From Morinoia aosen (taxonomy: Eukaryota > Arthropoda > Malacostraca > Amphipoda > Talitridae): 64,000 bases of DNA. The notes below the pieces were generated by a model. That model did not search any database, was not told the DNA's origin, and saw only the letters and a program-made list of their open reading frames with translations. Both the position numbers and the translations under genes were made by a program. Below, piece by piece: positions 53,101-64,000 of the stretch. The first letter of the stretch is position 1; each line of letters starts with the position of its first letter. The stretch lies in contig CM059562.1 in the NCBI GenBank assembly GCA_030386875.1, forward strand, positions 66,710,201 to 66,774,200, written 5' to 3'.

Positions 53101-56100
53101 CACGCCGCTCTGAAATCATGTGCCGAAATCACTCACTAGCATGTATAACGCTCTTTTCCTGAGATATTTATGGGCCAGCTTATATTCACATTCTTGTGGT
53201 AATACGTGCCGCGTAACCGTGTATTACACACACATGCACGTCAATGACGATTCCTAGTGAGGACATAACTTCAGATTTACTATGGGGAATAATTGTGTCA
53301 GATAGAAATGTTTTGCAGAGTTTGACCGAGGTCGACCTTTTAATTTTTTCAGGAGCAATCTTGTGCTACAAGATGGAAATTTGATGTAAATTAGCTTGCT
53401 GCCTACCAAGCCCTGATGTGAATACAGGTGAAAAGGTCTCCGTCCACAAGGAAGTTCCCTTACTGGAGGGAGCGAAGTGAGAATTCATGTTCTAATTGCC
53501 TTAGTTGAACGCTAAATCGATTTTCCACTCTTTCTTGATGGTCAATATCTAATTTTTTAATTATTCGCGCAATGTATTCTGCCAAAAGTCGTAAAACTGG
53601 AATTTCTCTAAGACGACTTTATTCATTGACAAACTCGAACATTGACAACAGAAACGGCATGGGATTATACTTTGGCTGAGGTCATGATGCATGCAAGGAA
53701 GAAGAAGAAGACTTCCTAGACCGTCTTGTGAAGCGCCTCTCATAGTCAGAGGAAATGAGCAGTCCTCTTCAGCAGCGCCCTCGATCTCTCTTTTCTAATT
53801 GAGCACCAGATGCAGGTAACAATTGCTCAATATGAGTGACTTGCCGCAGGGGTGTCAACCATTGCTATTGACCGTGAAATTTTATCTTTAATCCATGTGA
53901 AAAGACCCTTACTAATAAAAAAGCCAAGTGCACAGTTACCCTAAATTTACAAGTTTCTGGCACTTCAGTACCATAGGTAAAATATCATCAAAAAGAAAAA
54001 CAAGCAGAAAAAGGACTTTTATAATAATGTTTTTTTTTGTCATTAGCATAACAAAAGTTGACAAATGTTTGGGAATGCTCCTTGACCTCAGAAGAAATAT
54101 CCTAAAAGGCAATGGCAGATTTCTGCAAAATCAACCAAAATGACATAACTTTTTCAAAGAGTGACTGATCGTGGTATAGGTTTTCTCGTCGAAATTCATA
54201 CGAAGCATTGATGTTATCTACAGAATTGGGCAAATTTTTTTGAACAAATATACGAATGCAAGCGGTTCAGTTATAAAAAGTGAAAATTCTTATTACTCTT
54301 CAGTTAAATCCAAATTTTTTCAGCCGTCAGATGTCCGGTCGTGTTAAATTTTTATAAATGAAGTGTAACTTTAAATTGCGCATTCGTAATTCTTATGGCC
54401 AATTAGCGAAAGGAAAACATGACTTTTCAGGCGCAGCACAGGGTTCTCAATGTTTTACTTTACAATAGGATACATTTTTATTTTATTTTTTAAAGTCCAG
54501 AATAGCTTGCAGAAGCTTTCGATTTCACTAGTATAAAAGACTTAGATAGATTAGAAGGTAGAGAAATAAATTATGATGAACTTACGTGAAAATACTTCAG
54601 GAATGACTGCTCCATTCAAATGCGGATGCCATACGAGACACGAGCATGTGAGTATCTGCACCACTTTAACATTGACTAGTGAAATAGCTGAAATGCCTTC
54701 TCCTGATCTAAGTGTACTGAGACAAGCACCTACGTTTCAAGTGCAAGGAAAATTGCCCGGATATTTAGAAATTTCTCTCACACATGATGTAGCTTTCTCC
54801 CCCACGTTAAGAGAACATGACAGCTGTAATCTTTTTCTGGGAAAGATTTTCGATTACATCGCTCTGTATTTAATGGAAAAGTAAACCCTTATGCTGATCA
54901 AGCACACAAATGGATGTTACTCAGAGTGCCTTTTGGATTCCAAAGCAACTGAACTCAAAGCCACCCAAGCGAGGTCAAATTGCTTTAAAGCAAGAATAGG
55001 TGCTCAACGCAATCGAGTGTTATTAGAAAATCCATCATGGGGCTTTCAGTTCAATTTCATAAGGCTTATTGTGACCGCAGTGTTGCTGCTGTCTGTCGTC
55101 CCGAAGGTCAATTTGGGTTCGTGACTGTGAAGACTGTAACGAAATGAGCAGCGTTCTCGAGCTCCTTGAATGGCTCTTCTAGGCACTCATGGACTCAAGG
55201 TCATTTGTTAACTTCGTGCTTGTGTATTGCAACCATCGCAATGCTTCGTAATGCACCCCTTCCCATCATCAGTTTCACTTGCTATTCATCACATGCTCAG
55301 CCTCAGACCTCCAGGCTAGTGTCTTTATCACTCCGCAGTTCACGACTTATCACGAGGAGCTCCTGAACGAGCATCTATTAATTGCAAATAAAGGGAATCT
55401 GATGACATTTCAATACGAAAGCTAGTGAATAGCATCTAAACTTCAAAGGAATTTTGTTAGTAGTATTTGTTGCAAGTCAAATCATTCGAACGTATTATGC
55501 ATTGCACGTACTCTTTGTGGGACCACACTTACTTTTCTCAATATTTGAAAATAAATCTGAGAATTAAAACAGATGAAGCGCTAATTAAATATTATGGACG
55601 AGTCAGCCCCCACGAAGTTTATATCAGGGTGAATAATTTCAATCAAACTTTTCAAGCTCTCAGATATACTTCCTATGAAATTATGCCAGTTCCATCCCTA
55701 ATCCAGCCGTGATCGTCGACGAATTTAAACTGCCGTAATCGATCCAATGCGGTATAACCCAAGCGTTTTTCTGGCTCGTAATTGCACCGATCTCTCCACT
55801 TCCACTTTCAGTTCCTTTCCTGACTTTTTAGGACTTCCTTTTTCTCTATAGGACTGCCAGTTGTGCTTCAGCTCCATATTATAATAGAAGAGTTCTCCAT
55901 TGTTAATTTGTTCTCGTTTGTGTGGCTTTTTGTGGAGGAGGTTCAAAGGCGCTCTGCCCTGACCTCGATGCCCTTGTGTGAGTTTCTGGTTCATGACAGA
56001 CAGCTCCTGATTGATATATATACGCATGCTAAACTTATATCCAGCGCGCCCCGCTGAACCCTTTTGTCAAGTGAAATGAATTGACTGAGGTCGTAGACAT

Positions 56101-57220
56101 CAACGGGAGTAGCACTTGTTATTTTGGAGCGAGGAATGCATTATGACTGGCTGTATAACGCTCAGCTACGAAAATCGTGGCAAATGAGCACAATTATGAA
56201 TGAAACACTTTTAATGCGTTGACATTGCACTTAGTAGCCCATTAAGTTTGGAGCTTTTGATGATATTGCAACCGATTTATGTAGTTGTTCAGCTAACGCT
56301 GCAATGAAAGTTAGTTCTCGTGGATCGAAGGAATTTTTAAAAATTGTAGGAAAGTTTGATTCATCATAGCTGAATGTTTCAAGTTCTTCAAACTTCATTC
56401 AGGGCCAGAGCTAAAATCCAAGAGTTTCTCATCCATCTGGCACCTTTACTCTTGTCATCTTTTGCTTAAAAATTGCAGCATAGATATTAAACAAAAGTTT
56501 TGTCTAGCTTTCGGATCATAATATTGCATAAAGAAACTTCGACAGTTGCCGTTTTTGATAATTAGATTCAATAAATTTTAAATAGTTTCCTATCCGATAT
56601 TTACAAGACAAAATTACTTTAATTAAACGACCAAGAGATTCAGAACAACTGACATTTACAACAAATTTTATAAAAGATTAGCGGTGCAGGAATGGATCAA
56701 TTTGAAAACTTTCATGTCGTGTGACAGAGAAGTTTCGAAAGTGATGAATGAAACTTTTTAACTCAAGATTTCGCTACCTTCAAGAAACCAGCTGCATCCC
56801 ACATCCTCATGCGCTCGAATAAAATTGAAACCCATGATTTCTCACATGTCGGTGTGAGAACGGAATTGAAATGACCGGGAGAAGTTGTGAAGAGCCAGCT
56901 GTGAAACAGACGCTGAAGAATTGCTTGGATCACCAGGGCAAGCAAGGCCATGTACTTTCGTGCAGTCAATTTATAACCGATAGCACGTAAAGAGCTCATG
57001 ATTGATTACAAACTGATTGGAACATGATCTTCATAACTGGATCCCATCAATAATGAATCAATTCCACTGGATATTAATCGAAAATTGACAGGTAAAGTTG
57101 AACTTTGCTTGAATGAACACGCTAGCTTAAGCTAACTATGGCAATCAAAATCAGTGACCTCCCGCTGGAACAGTCATGTTAGTCTTCTCAGACGATGCAG
57201 GAGCCATCAAACGTCTCTTT
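47173..57220. other. Intergenic, no supported gene
   Basis: A+T-rich with G+C-richer patches near 48420-48640, 51230-51400, 51860-52090 and 55160-55370. Several frames of 60-106 codons lack recognisable domains. Confidence 0.5.
53698..53711. repeat. GAA microsatellite
   Basis: Four to five GAA units. Confidence 0.7.
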
Positions 57221-57320
57221 AGAACAAAGAAGCATGAGAAAAAGATGTAATTGATATTGAAGATCTTATCTAGAACAAAGGTGTACAAAAAAAATTGTAA
57301 TCGATACCAGAGATCTTATC
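57221..57320. repeat. Diverged tandem duplication, ~51-bp unit
   Basis: 57221-57270 and 57272-57320 both start AGAACAAAG and end with AGATCTTATC, with TGTAATTGATA or TGTAATCGATA between. Confidence 0.8.
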
Positions 57321-58229
57321 GACTATGACTTCATAGCCCTGAAATCGATGATTTGCAGCTAAGGCTTGAAGACTCGTAAACCTTGACGAATAATGGCAAT
57401 AACTTGAGCAAGATAACTCGTTTACTTCTGAAGTACCGCACGTTCTACTATTAGCAAACTGTGAATTCTGTGCAACTGATGCAAAACAGTTGGTGCCGAG
57501 CTGCAGGTTTATGCGAGCAAAATGTGTTGCGACGCTCGGAAAACAATACTGTTGCAGAGTCATGTGAGTTTTAGGCAAGAGAATTTTACGCTCACAAGAT
57601 ATATAAGAAATTGGAGAAAAGGGATGAACTGAAAGAAGCATGCTTCAGTAGTGTCGTTTTTCTTACCTTAAAGTAGGCGTATAAATCAATCTTACGTTTA
57701 AAAAAATATATAGCGAAGCCCCTCACTGCTTAGAATTTTGATGTATGGGAATACTTTAGCCATGACTAAATTCAACACATACCTTTCCGTCAGGTCAGTG
57801 ACGATTCATTTTAAGTTGAGAACTATAATTCAGTGCAGCCGCAACTTCAACAAATGAAGATATATGAGACCATTCCCTTGAATAAGGGCATAAATTATTC
57901 ACTTTAACTCTGTGCTCGCCTATAACTCACATTAAGAGCAAATGATTCCCTGTTGGAAGTGTTTAGAAATTCTCTAGATAAAATACTTCATTTTTCGAAC
58001 ATTTCATCTAGTACGCCTAGGAAGAATGAACGCGTTCACATCCGCATATTGCAGAACAGTAAAATCAACGAGAACTAAACCATGTATTTAGAGCGGAAAA
58101 TGTGACAGTTTATCTTATTCTCGCTCCGAGAGATAATTTATTAGAGACGAGGACTATTCATACGAACTCCCATCGCATATTAGACTTCAGTGAAGGCTGA
58201 GCTCATTATAATAAGACATTTGCGTCGAT

Positions 58230-58600
58230 CTGTGCACATCACGGCCGAGGCGCCCTCTAAGACCGACGATTAAGATTAGCATCGTCTGATATTCAATGCT
58301 CCTATCTCGAGTTAAACGAGAATATTCACGCGCTGAGCAGCTCAAATAGAGACGTAAAAATAGTGGCTATCCATTTAGGGGATTTTATGACACTCTTTAG
58401 AAGAGTCTTATGTTTCTTTTATTTTTTCTTAGCAGACTTGGATGGCCCATTTGCCAGAGCCGAGTCCAATGAGGGCTGAGCGAAGATATCACGGCCGGTC
58501 GGGCGGCTTTATCTGACGAGGTCCGACGCTATCTCTTTAAATTATACTCCGAGGTGCCCGTAGCGCGCCTGCATCAACTCTCAGATATATTTGATTATTT
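58230..58600. promoter_or_regulatory. G+C-rich island, possible cis-regulatory element
   Basis: Two G+C-rich halves share ATCACGGCCG (58238 and 58498) and flank a T-rich centre with TTTTATGAC and TTTTATTTTTTC, which are loose Caudal/Hox-like A+T motifs. No open frame of note. Function unknown. Confidence 0.2.
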
Positions 58601-61559
58601 TGTACGTGAATTCAGACCCCAGAGTAACTCATGCTACCTGAGATTCATACGTAACGCTTCAAGTCTGAGAGTTACAGCTAAAATTTGCTAATTCTCTGAC
58701 CGGATTTATCCGATGCATTTTTTTCTTACAGGTTGCTCAAGTAGAGGGAAACGAGGTCTTTTGATGTCATAAATAAATTAGACAATCAAAAACGAACTCC
58801 AGGTTGTATTTGATGAGCGCTTTACCTGATTATCGACCTGAAGTCAATTCTCATATTTTGACATGTGAAATTAAAAATCAGGCTTGCGCAAGGGAGTTTA
58901 CCGTAAAATTACCTGATTTTCAATAATTTGACAGAGGTTAACCCGCAATTAAACAATAGCTGATTGTAAAAATATTTTCTAAGCTATAGGTACATCGAAA
59001 TGCTTTTTCATCAGAGATGTTTCAGTGATTCAAATAATGGTGAATAATACAATCATTAAGGTAATAAAAACCTAATAGCTGGTGTTCTAATTTTTTGTAA
59101 AAAGCTTCTGATAGTAAACAAGATAAAAGAACAACTACCGTTATTACTACTTTTCAAAATACATTTTTTAGAAACATTCGAGAAATAAACGTCGAACGTG
59201 GTTTGCAGAATTTGTGATGAAGTATTTGAGGGACGGCTTCATGAATTATGTTCTGTTTTTGTCATCCTCAAAAAATAGAACCTATGATACCGATACACTG
59301 ACAGCAGCAACGCCGATTAAAAAATATCACGATATTTGCGTGTTGGCACAACAAGTTTGGTGATTCCGGTGCAACATCCGGCTAACATTCGAGTGAACTT
59401 TACAAGTCCTAATTAGAAATTACTTCCCATGGAAATGAGAAAACCAGGACCTATTGCCAAATGGCCTTTCTTAAATTTTGAAGGAATCAAATGACAGTGT
59501 AATGAAGAACATTCACGCTGATCAGCACCAACAACCTTTATTTGAGGGCGCTTCGGTCTGTGACGAGCGGCCGAACATGCGTCGGTACCGTCAGGCTCCC
59601 ACGCTTTACTGCACTGAAGAGAGTCCGTCGCAGACTTTTAGCGAGATTATTACGCCGGTCAGATGGGCGTTGGCTGCTTAAGAAGCAATCACTGCAGCAG
59701 TAGCTGGGAACTTGCATGATACGGTCAGTTCGAGGCCCAAATTGCTTCTTGTGGGAACGACTCGCGATCACTCAAAAGATTTCACGATGCCGCGCGGGCT
59801 TAAGCATTAAGAAATTGAAATGTAGTTCCGTGTCGATGCAAAGCTAAACGTATAGATGTGTGTGGAGCACGTTTTTTTACGTGCTTGATATTTGTGTGAG
59901 TAATTGAAGTTGATAATTTTTTGATGAAAACCTCAGAGCTCATTGAAGTAAAAAATCCCTTTTCAAATTTAACACTCATTTTTTTCGGATCAAAAATAGC
60001 TTACTCCACAAATCTCGCAAGAGCAGTCGTTTCTTGGAAAGTGAATCAATACCGTTTTCATTTCGAAGAAAAGTATTATTTAGTTTTCTGTGAAATGCTG
60101 AGTAGTCTGTCATAATACAACGGCAGTATTATCAATACGCCAATTTAATACTCTATCTTCCAAGGTGTTCCCAGGAACCCATGGAACTCAGGTGCTTTAG
60201 AGTTAATAGAAAAAAGAGGGTGTGGATGCTACTCGTATTGAGCATAGAGATCAAGATGGGAATTTACTGTTCAATGTTCTTCTTATAGACACTGATTTTG
60301 TCTACCAGATCGAAGATGCCGCATCAAATTATGGCCAACATACGAGTATTGACCAAATTATTTAATCGTAGCACAATAAGACAGGAATTGAATATGATTT
60401 AAGTTCTCATAGACATTACTGGAGAAAAGATGTCAACTAAAACTGGGAACTATCTTCTATCTAAATTCCAGAGAACGATTCACTATTTAATTTTAATAAC
60501 ATCATTCTATACTTCGCTATAAGCGAACGAAATAGCTTGCTGAAGCGATGAGTTATGGAGTAACACAGTACAATATCGATTACAGTAAAGAAATATTACC
60601 AAGAGAGGAAAAATTTGACGTGTGTTCGTGTTGGACCCACGCGCCTAACGTGGTGAATTTTACTCTGCTTAGGTGACTCTTAGGTATAATACTTCCATAT
60701 TTTATTGTACCTTTATTTATTTTTACTACCAAACTTCTCGAAACACACTTCTCACTTCTCAGCTGTTGAGAAGAAGCAAAATATTTGACACGGGAGCGAA
60801 GCATCTGATTTCATACATGCCTGCCTTTTCATTACATCGAAGGCCGAGAAAGAAAAAGTTAGGAATGATTGCGAGATAAATTGAACGTTAAATCGCACTA
60901 GAATGTGCGTGAAGGGAAAAATCGTGACACTGCGTGTAACCTGCGGTCTGTTCTCGCCTTCAATGCATCTAGAGGTCGTGAATAGTTAGAGGACTTGATT
61001 TCTTCGATACTCATGTTGAATATGTTTAAAACTTTCATATGCTATTAGTTTTACCACAGTAGTCAGAAGTATGCATGTATATATATGGTGTCTCTGCATT
61101 TGCCTGTCATAGCCGTCGGCGAGTTAAATAATATCCGCAGAAAAGTTCAATGGGTTTATTTGAGATGCTTCACATTGAGCTAACACTAGAAATCCAGTAG
61201 TGATATCCTGCAATCCGTTACCCCGACTCGCAAATACAATTGAACAGTTTTGTTGTGAATACCGATGAAAAGATTTTAAAATTAAAGAGACCAACTGCAA
61301 TGTTGGCATATAGATCCACTATATTCGACACGAGCTTACTATGGAATCCAAAGAGCAATTTGGTCTCTGCAGGTCTCCGCAGCGAGCGGATTGCTATGAC
61401 TCTATCGCCAAACCTGGGAATGCTGAAGTGACAGTTTTGTCATTCACTGAAGTTTACCTCCGTAGTAATTTCAGAGAGCTGGTCTATTGTTACGGTCTTG
61501 CGAGAGGAGCAAGTATTTCATATTATTCATGTTATCTCCGACGCAAGCGAGCCTTATCG

Positions 61560-61970
61560 CAGAAAGAGTCGCATTTCATGCATGGCAAAAATTACCATAA
61601 GCCTGTTTGCTCTGGCCCGAGTTCATGTCCCATGCCGCCCGTTTGCCAGAGAATAAAATGCAAATGACCAGGCTTCAGTATTCTGGACTCAACATATATT
61701 AATGATGATATTAGGCGTCGAATGACAATGGTAAAGTGACATTAATGTGAGCTTTTATCGTAGCGACCTCCTGGAGACGGCCGAGACCCAGGTAAAGAGA
61801 GACACGCTCGCTCAATGGAGATGGGGAGATTGCTACAGTTTCAGCTGTAAAAAAGTACTTCTTTGGGCAGAGCGCTGTAAATTTGGGGATTATGGAGCTT
61901 ACGCAGACCAGGAGATGACCTGGCTCGCCACACACGCTTCCATTTTCCTTGGCAATTTACTGCAATGGAG
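61560..61970. promoter_or_regulatory. G+C-richer island with octamer motif
   Basis: Contains ATGCAAAT (61658-61665), the POU octamer, and TTTGCCAGAG, which also occurs in the 58.4-kb island. A 127-codon frame (61747-62130) crosses it but matches no family. Could be regulatory; weak evidence. Confidence 0.18.
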
Positions 61971-61973
61971 CAG

Positions 61974-61991
61974 GAGAAAGAGAGAGAGAGT
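61974..61991. repeat. GA microsatellite
   Basis: Interrupted (GA)n run, GAGAAAGAGAGAGAGAG. Confidence 0.85.
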
Positions 61992-62329
61992 GACCTATGA
62001 CAATACTTGCTCTATCACTTCGGTACTGAGGCTGTCTGGGGGAATATGCAGGTATAAGATAATAAGTGGCGTCGTGCGTTCTCAGGTTTTGTGTCATGTA
62101 CTATGCAAATGCGCGAACGATTTAAATTAAACAAATGTGAAACTAATAAGAAAGTCGAAAGCGGATTTTCTGAAGCGGCTGAAAATTATTTCTAGGAACA
62201 ATACAATAATGATTTCAGCCCCCAGTACACTAGATTTTAAGAACAGAATTCATGCATATTTTCCCCTGTTATGAGAGAGGAGTTTGAAGTTAGGTTTTAA
62301 AGGTCAAATGAAATCATCTTTTGGGACTA

Positions 62330-62780
62330 CTTGTAATTAATTGAGTTCAGTGGAGCTCAAATGGGGTCGATTTTGCGATGCTTGTAATTGAGGAGTATTA
62401 ATTTAGTTTAGTACGGCTCAAATCATGTTTATATTGTGATTCTTGTAATTGAGGAGTATTAATTTAGTTTAGTACGGCTCAAATCATGTTTATATTGTGA
62501 TTCTTGTAATTGAGGAGTATTAATTTAGTTTAGTACGGCTCAAATCATGTTTATATTGTGATTCTTGTAATTGAGGAGTATTAATTTAGTTTAGTACGGC
62601 TCTAATTGCGTTTATATTGTAATTCTTGTGGTCACGGAGTATAAATTTAGTTTACTGCGTGTCAAGTGGTGTCGATTTCATGATACTTGTTTTTTGAATT
62701 AGTTTAGAGCGCCTCAAATTGTTTTAAATTTGTGGTGCTTTTCATTAAGGAGTATTCATATACATAGTAAGGCTAAAATA
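62330..62780. repeat. Satellite-like tandem array, 61-bp unit
   Basis: Units begin with CTTGTAATTGAGGAGTATTA at 62381, 62442, 62503 and 62564, with variant units at 62330 (51 bp), 62625, 62686 and 62738. The three units in 62381-62563 are identical, while outer copies are increasingly diverged, the usual sign of recent homogenisation in the array centre. No coding potential: the period is not a multiple of three and it carries stops. Confidence 0.95.
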
Positions 62781-64000
62781 GTGGCAAGTGCACAAAACGA
62801 GAGGCCAGGCCAGCACAGCGCTTGAGATCTGGTCCAACAATTTCCTGCACCCGCCGCAAAGAGGCACGGCACTCCTCCAGCGCTGAGGTCCGGCCAAATT
62901 AGGAGGGTGAGACGATTCAGCCCGTCAAATTTTTTCAACGTCGTGGCAACGAGACTCTACCGCCCATGCTGATCCCCAAATACGTTCAGCCTGCTAGTAT
63001 AATTACTGGAAAAGAATGGACAGCAATGAAAATAAAACATTAGAGTGAAACAAGCTTTTGCAGTCAATCCTTTTTTGTTTTCCATGTTCTACGGAGAATA
63101 TAAATGTATTTAATCTAAATTGAATGAATAAATTCGGGGATTAATGCTTGTTTTGATTTAGGGTTTGCAAACTTACATCTCCAACCACAGGAGAGGGAAA
63201 ACGTACGTTTTTCGCCATACCACTGCCATGCAGAACACAACCAAATGAAGAAGCGCAGTCACAGGTTCCAGAGCACACTTCCCATCAAGGGACTGGAGCT
63301 GCGCAGCAAGAAAGCCGTGCCGCGTTCCCAGGCCGCGTCTAGCGGGAAGTATGAGCACTTCCTCCTCCAGACGATGTCGCCCGTAGACCATAAATGTTCA
63401 CTGGACCTCATCAAAAGGTGCCTATAATCAAATCCAGCTCTGGATTATTGCTCCCACTCGACATGGGAGGATGGCGATCTAAAATGAATCACTTAGTCAG
63501 AGCATGGCGTAAAAATATTCCTTCCTGGACCGCTCTGACTTGATAATTCGTGATGATGAGTCCTGAAGTTCATACCTTTCTTTCATACGGAGCTGAGGAT
63601 GGCACTACAAAGTAAACCATTAATAGTTTTTGCTGCAATGATCCGTTTAAGAGTTCGAACAATAATCCTTGTCTCCTTGAAATCAAATACCAATTAGTGG
63701 GATAAAAATATTCATTAAGCAGCCACGCATGAAAACAATGTAATTAAAAAAACGACTATTTCCCACATCTTCAAGAAAAATAGTTGCCATCCATGTAGAA
63801 AGTGACGCACATTCGCCGTTTGTAAACACGACTGTCAATACAGGACTAAATTGACCATTTTCTCACTAGAAAACTCCGCGACTGCTGACAATTGCAGCAC
63901 ATAACGCAGTTTGCTACACGCTCGTCAGTTTCCCATGAAAATATCATAACAGACGATCCTTCTGTTGCGGCTGGCTGCCTCAGATCTGTCACCTAGCTCA
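62781..64000. other. Intergenic, no supported gene
   Basis: G+C-richer patches at about 62790-62990 and 63230-63400 carry 60-72-codon frames on both strands without recognisable domains. The window ends in non-coding DNA. Confidence 0.5.

Noticed and set aside
55725-56027. Charged 100-codon minus-strand frame (Lys/Glu/Arg-rich)
   Set aside because: Composition is somewhat protein-like, but an overlapping plus-strand frame exists and no family, splice site or poly(A) signal supports it.
61341-61667. 108-codon Cys-containing plus-strand frame
   Set aside because: Has an ATG but no signal peptide, no regular Cys spacing and no recognisable domain.
1-64000. Transposon proteins, CRISPR arrays, rRNA, viral genes
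   Set aside because: Looked for transposase, reverse-transcriptase and integrase motifs among the open frames and for regular spacer arrays; none was found. The tandem arrays have no unique spacers.

Overview
The window reads as nuclear DNA of an arthropod, most likely an insect. It is A+T-rich and intron-containing, has no operons, and carries one gene that can be recognised with confidence: a knirps-family orphan nuclear receptor (NR0A; kni/knrl/eagle type) on the + strand at about 30.16-31.73 kb. The species cannot be named from the sequence. No bacterial, viral or organellar gene, tRNA, rRNA, CRISPR array or intact transposon was found.

The gene has three coding exons (30159-30236, 30445-30596, 30783-31725) with consensus splice sites and encodes 390 residues. 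These comprise a two-zinc-finger DNA-binding domain at the extreme N-terminus, the knirps box directly after it, no ligand-binding domain, a Ser/Pro-rich middle, the CtBP-recruiting motif PIDLSVK near the C-terminus and a second, weaker motif (PVDLT) almost at the end. This is the layout of a short-range transcriptional repressor. A TATA/initiator pair about 640 bp upstream, a possible 54-nt intron that would add an in-frame N-terminal extension, and two poly(A) signals with a Pumilio-type element between them are weaker, separate calls.

The flanks (about 30 kb on each side) hold no further confident gene. The other open frames are of the length expected by chance in A+T-rich DNA. Two short stretches are flagged as possible isolated exons: a signal-peptide-like first exon at 26142-26313 ending in a strong donor, and a possible terminal exon at 10491-10626.

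The rest is A+T-rich intergenic DNA interrupted by G+C-richer islands, which are candidate cis-regulatory elements. The right half also holds several tandem arrays: a 42-bp triplet (39.0 kb), a degenerate ~28-bp minisatellite (43.7 kb), a 52-bp array ending in an inverted copy (46.4 kb), a near-perfect 28-bp inverted repeat (47.1 kb), a ~51-bp duplication (57.2 kb) and a 61-bp satellite with three identical units (62.3 kb). A single developmental regulator in a long gene-poor region fits a large regulatory landscape, but that is inference.
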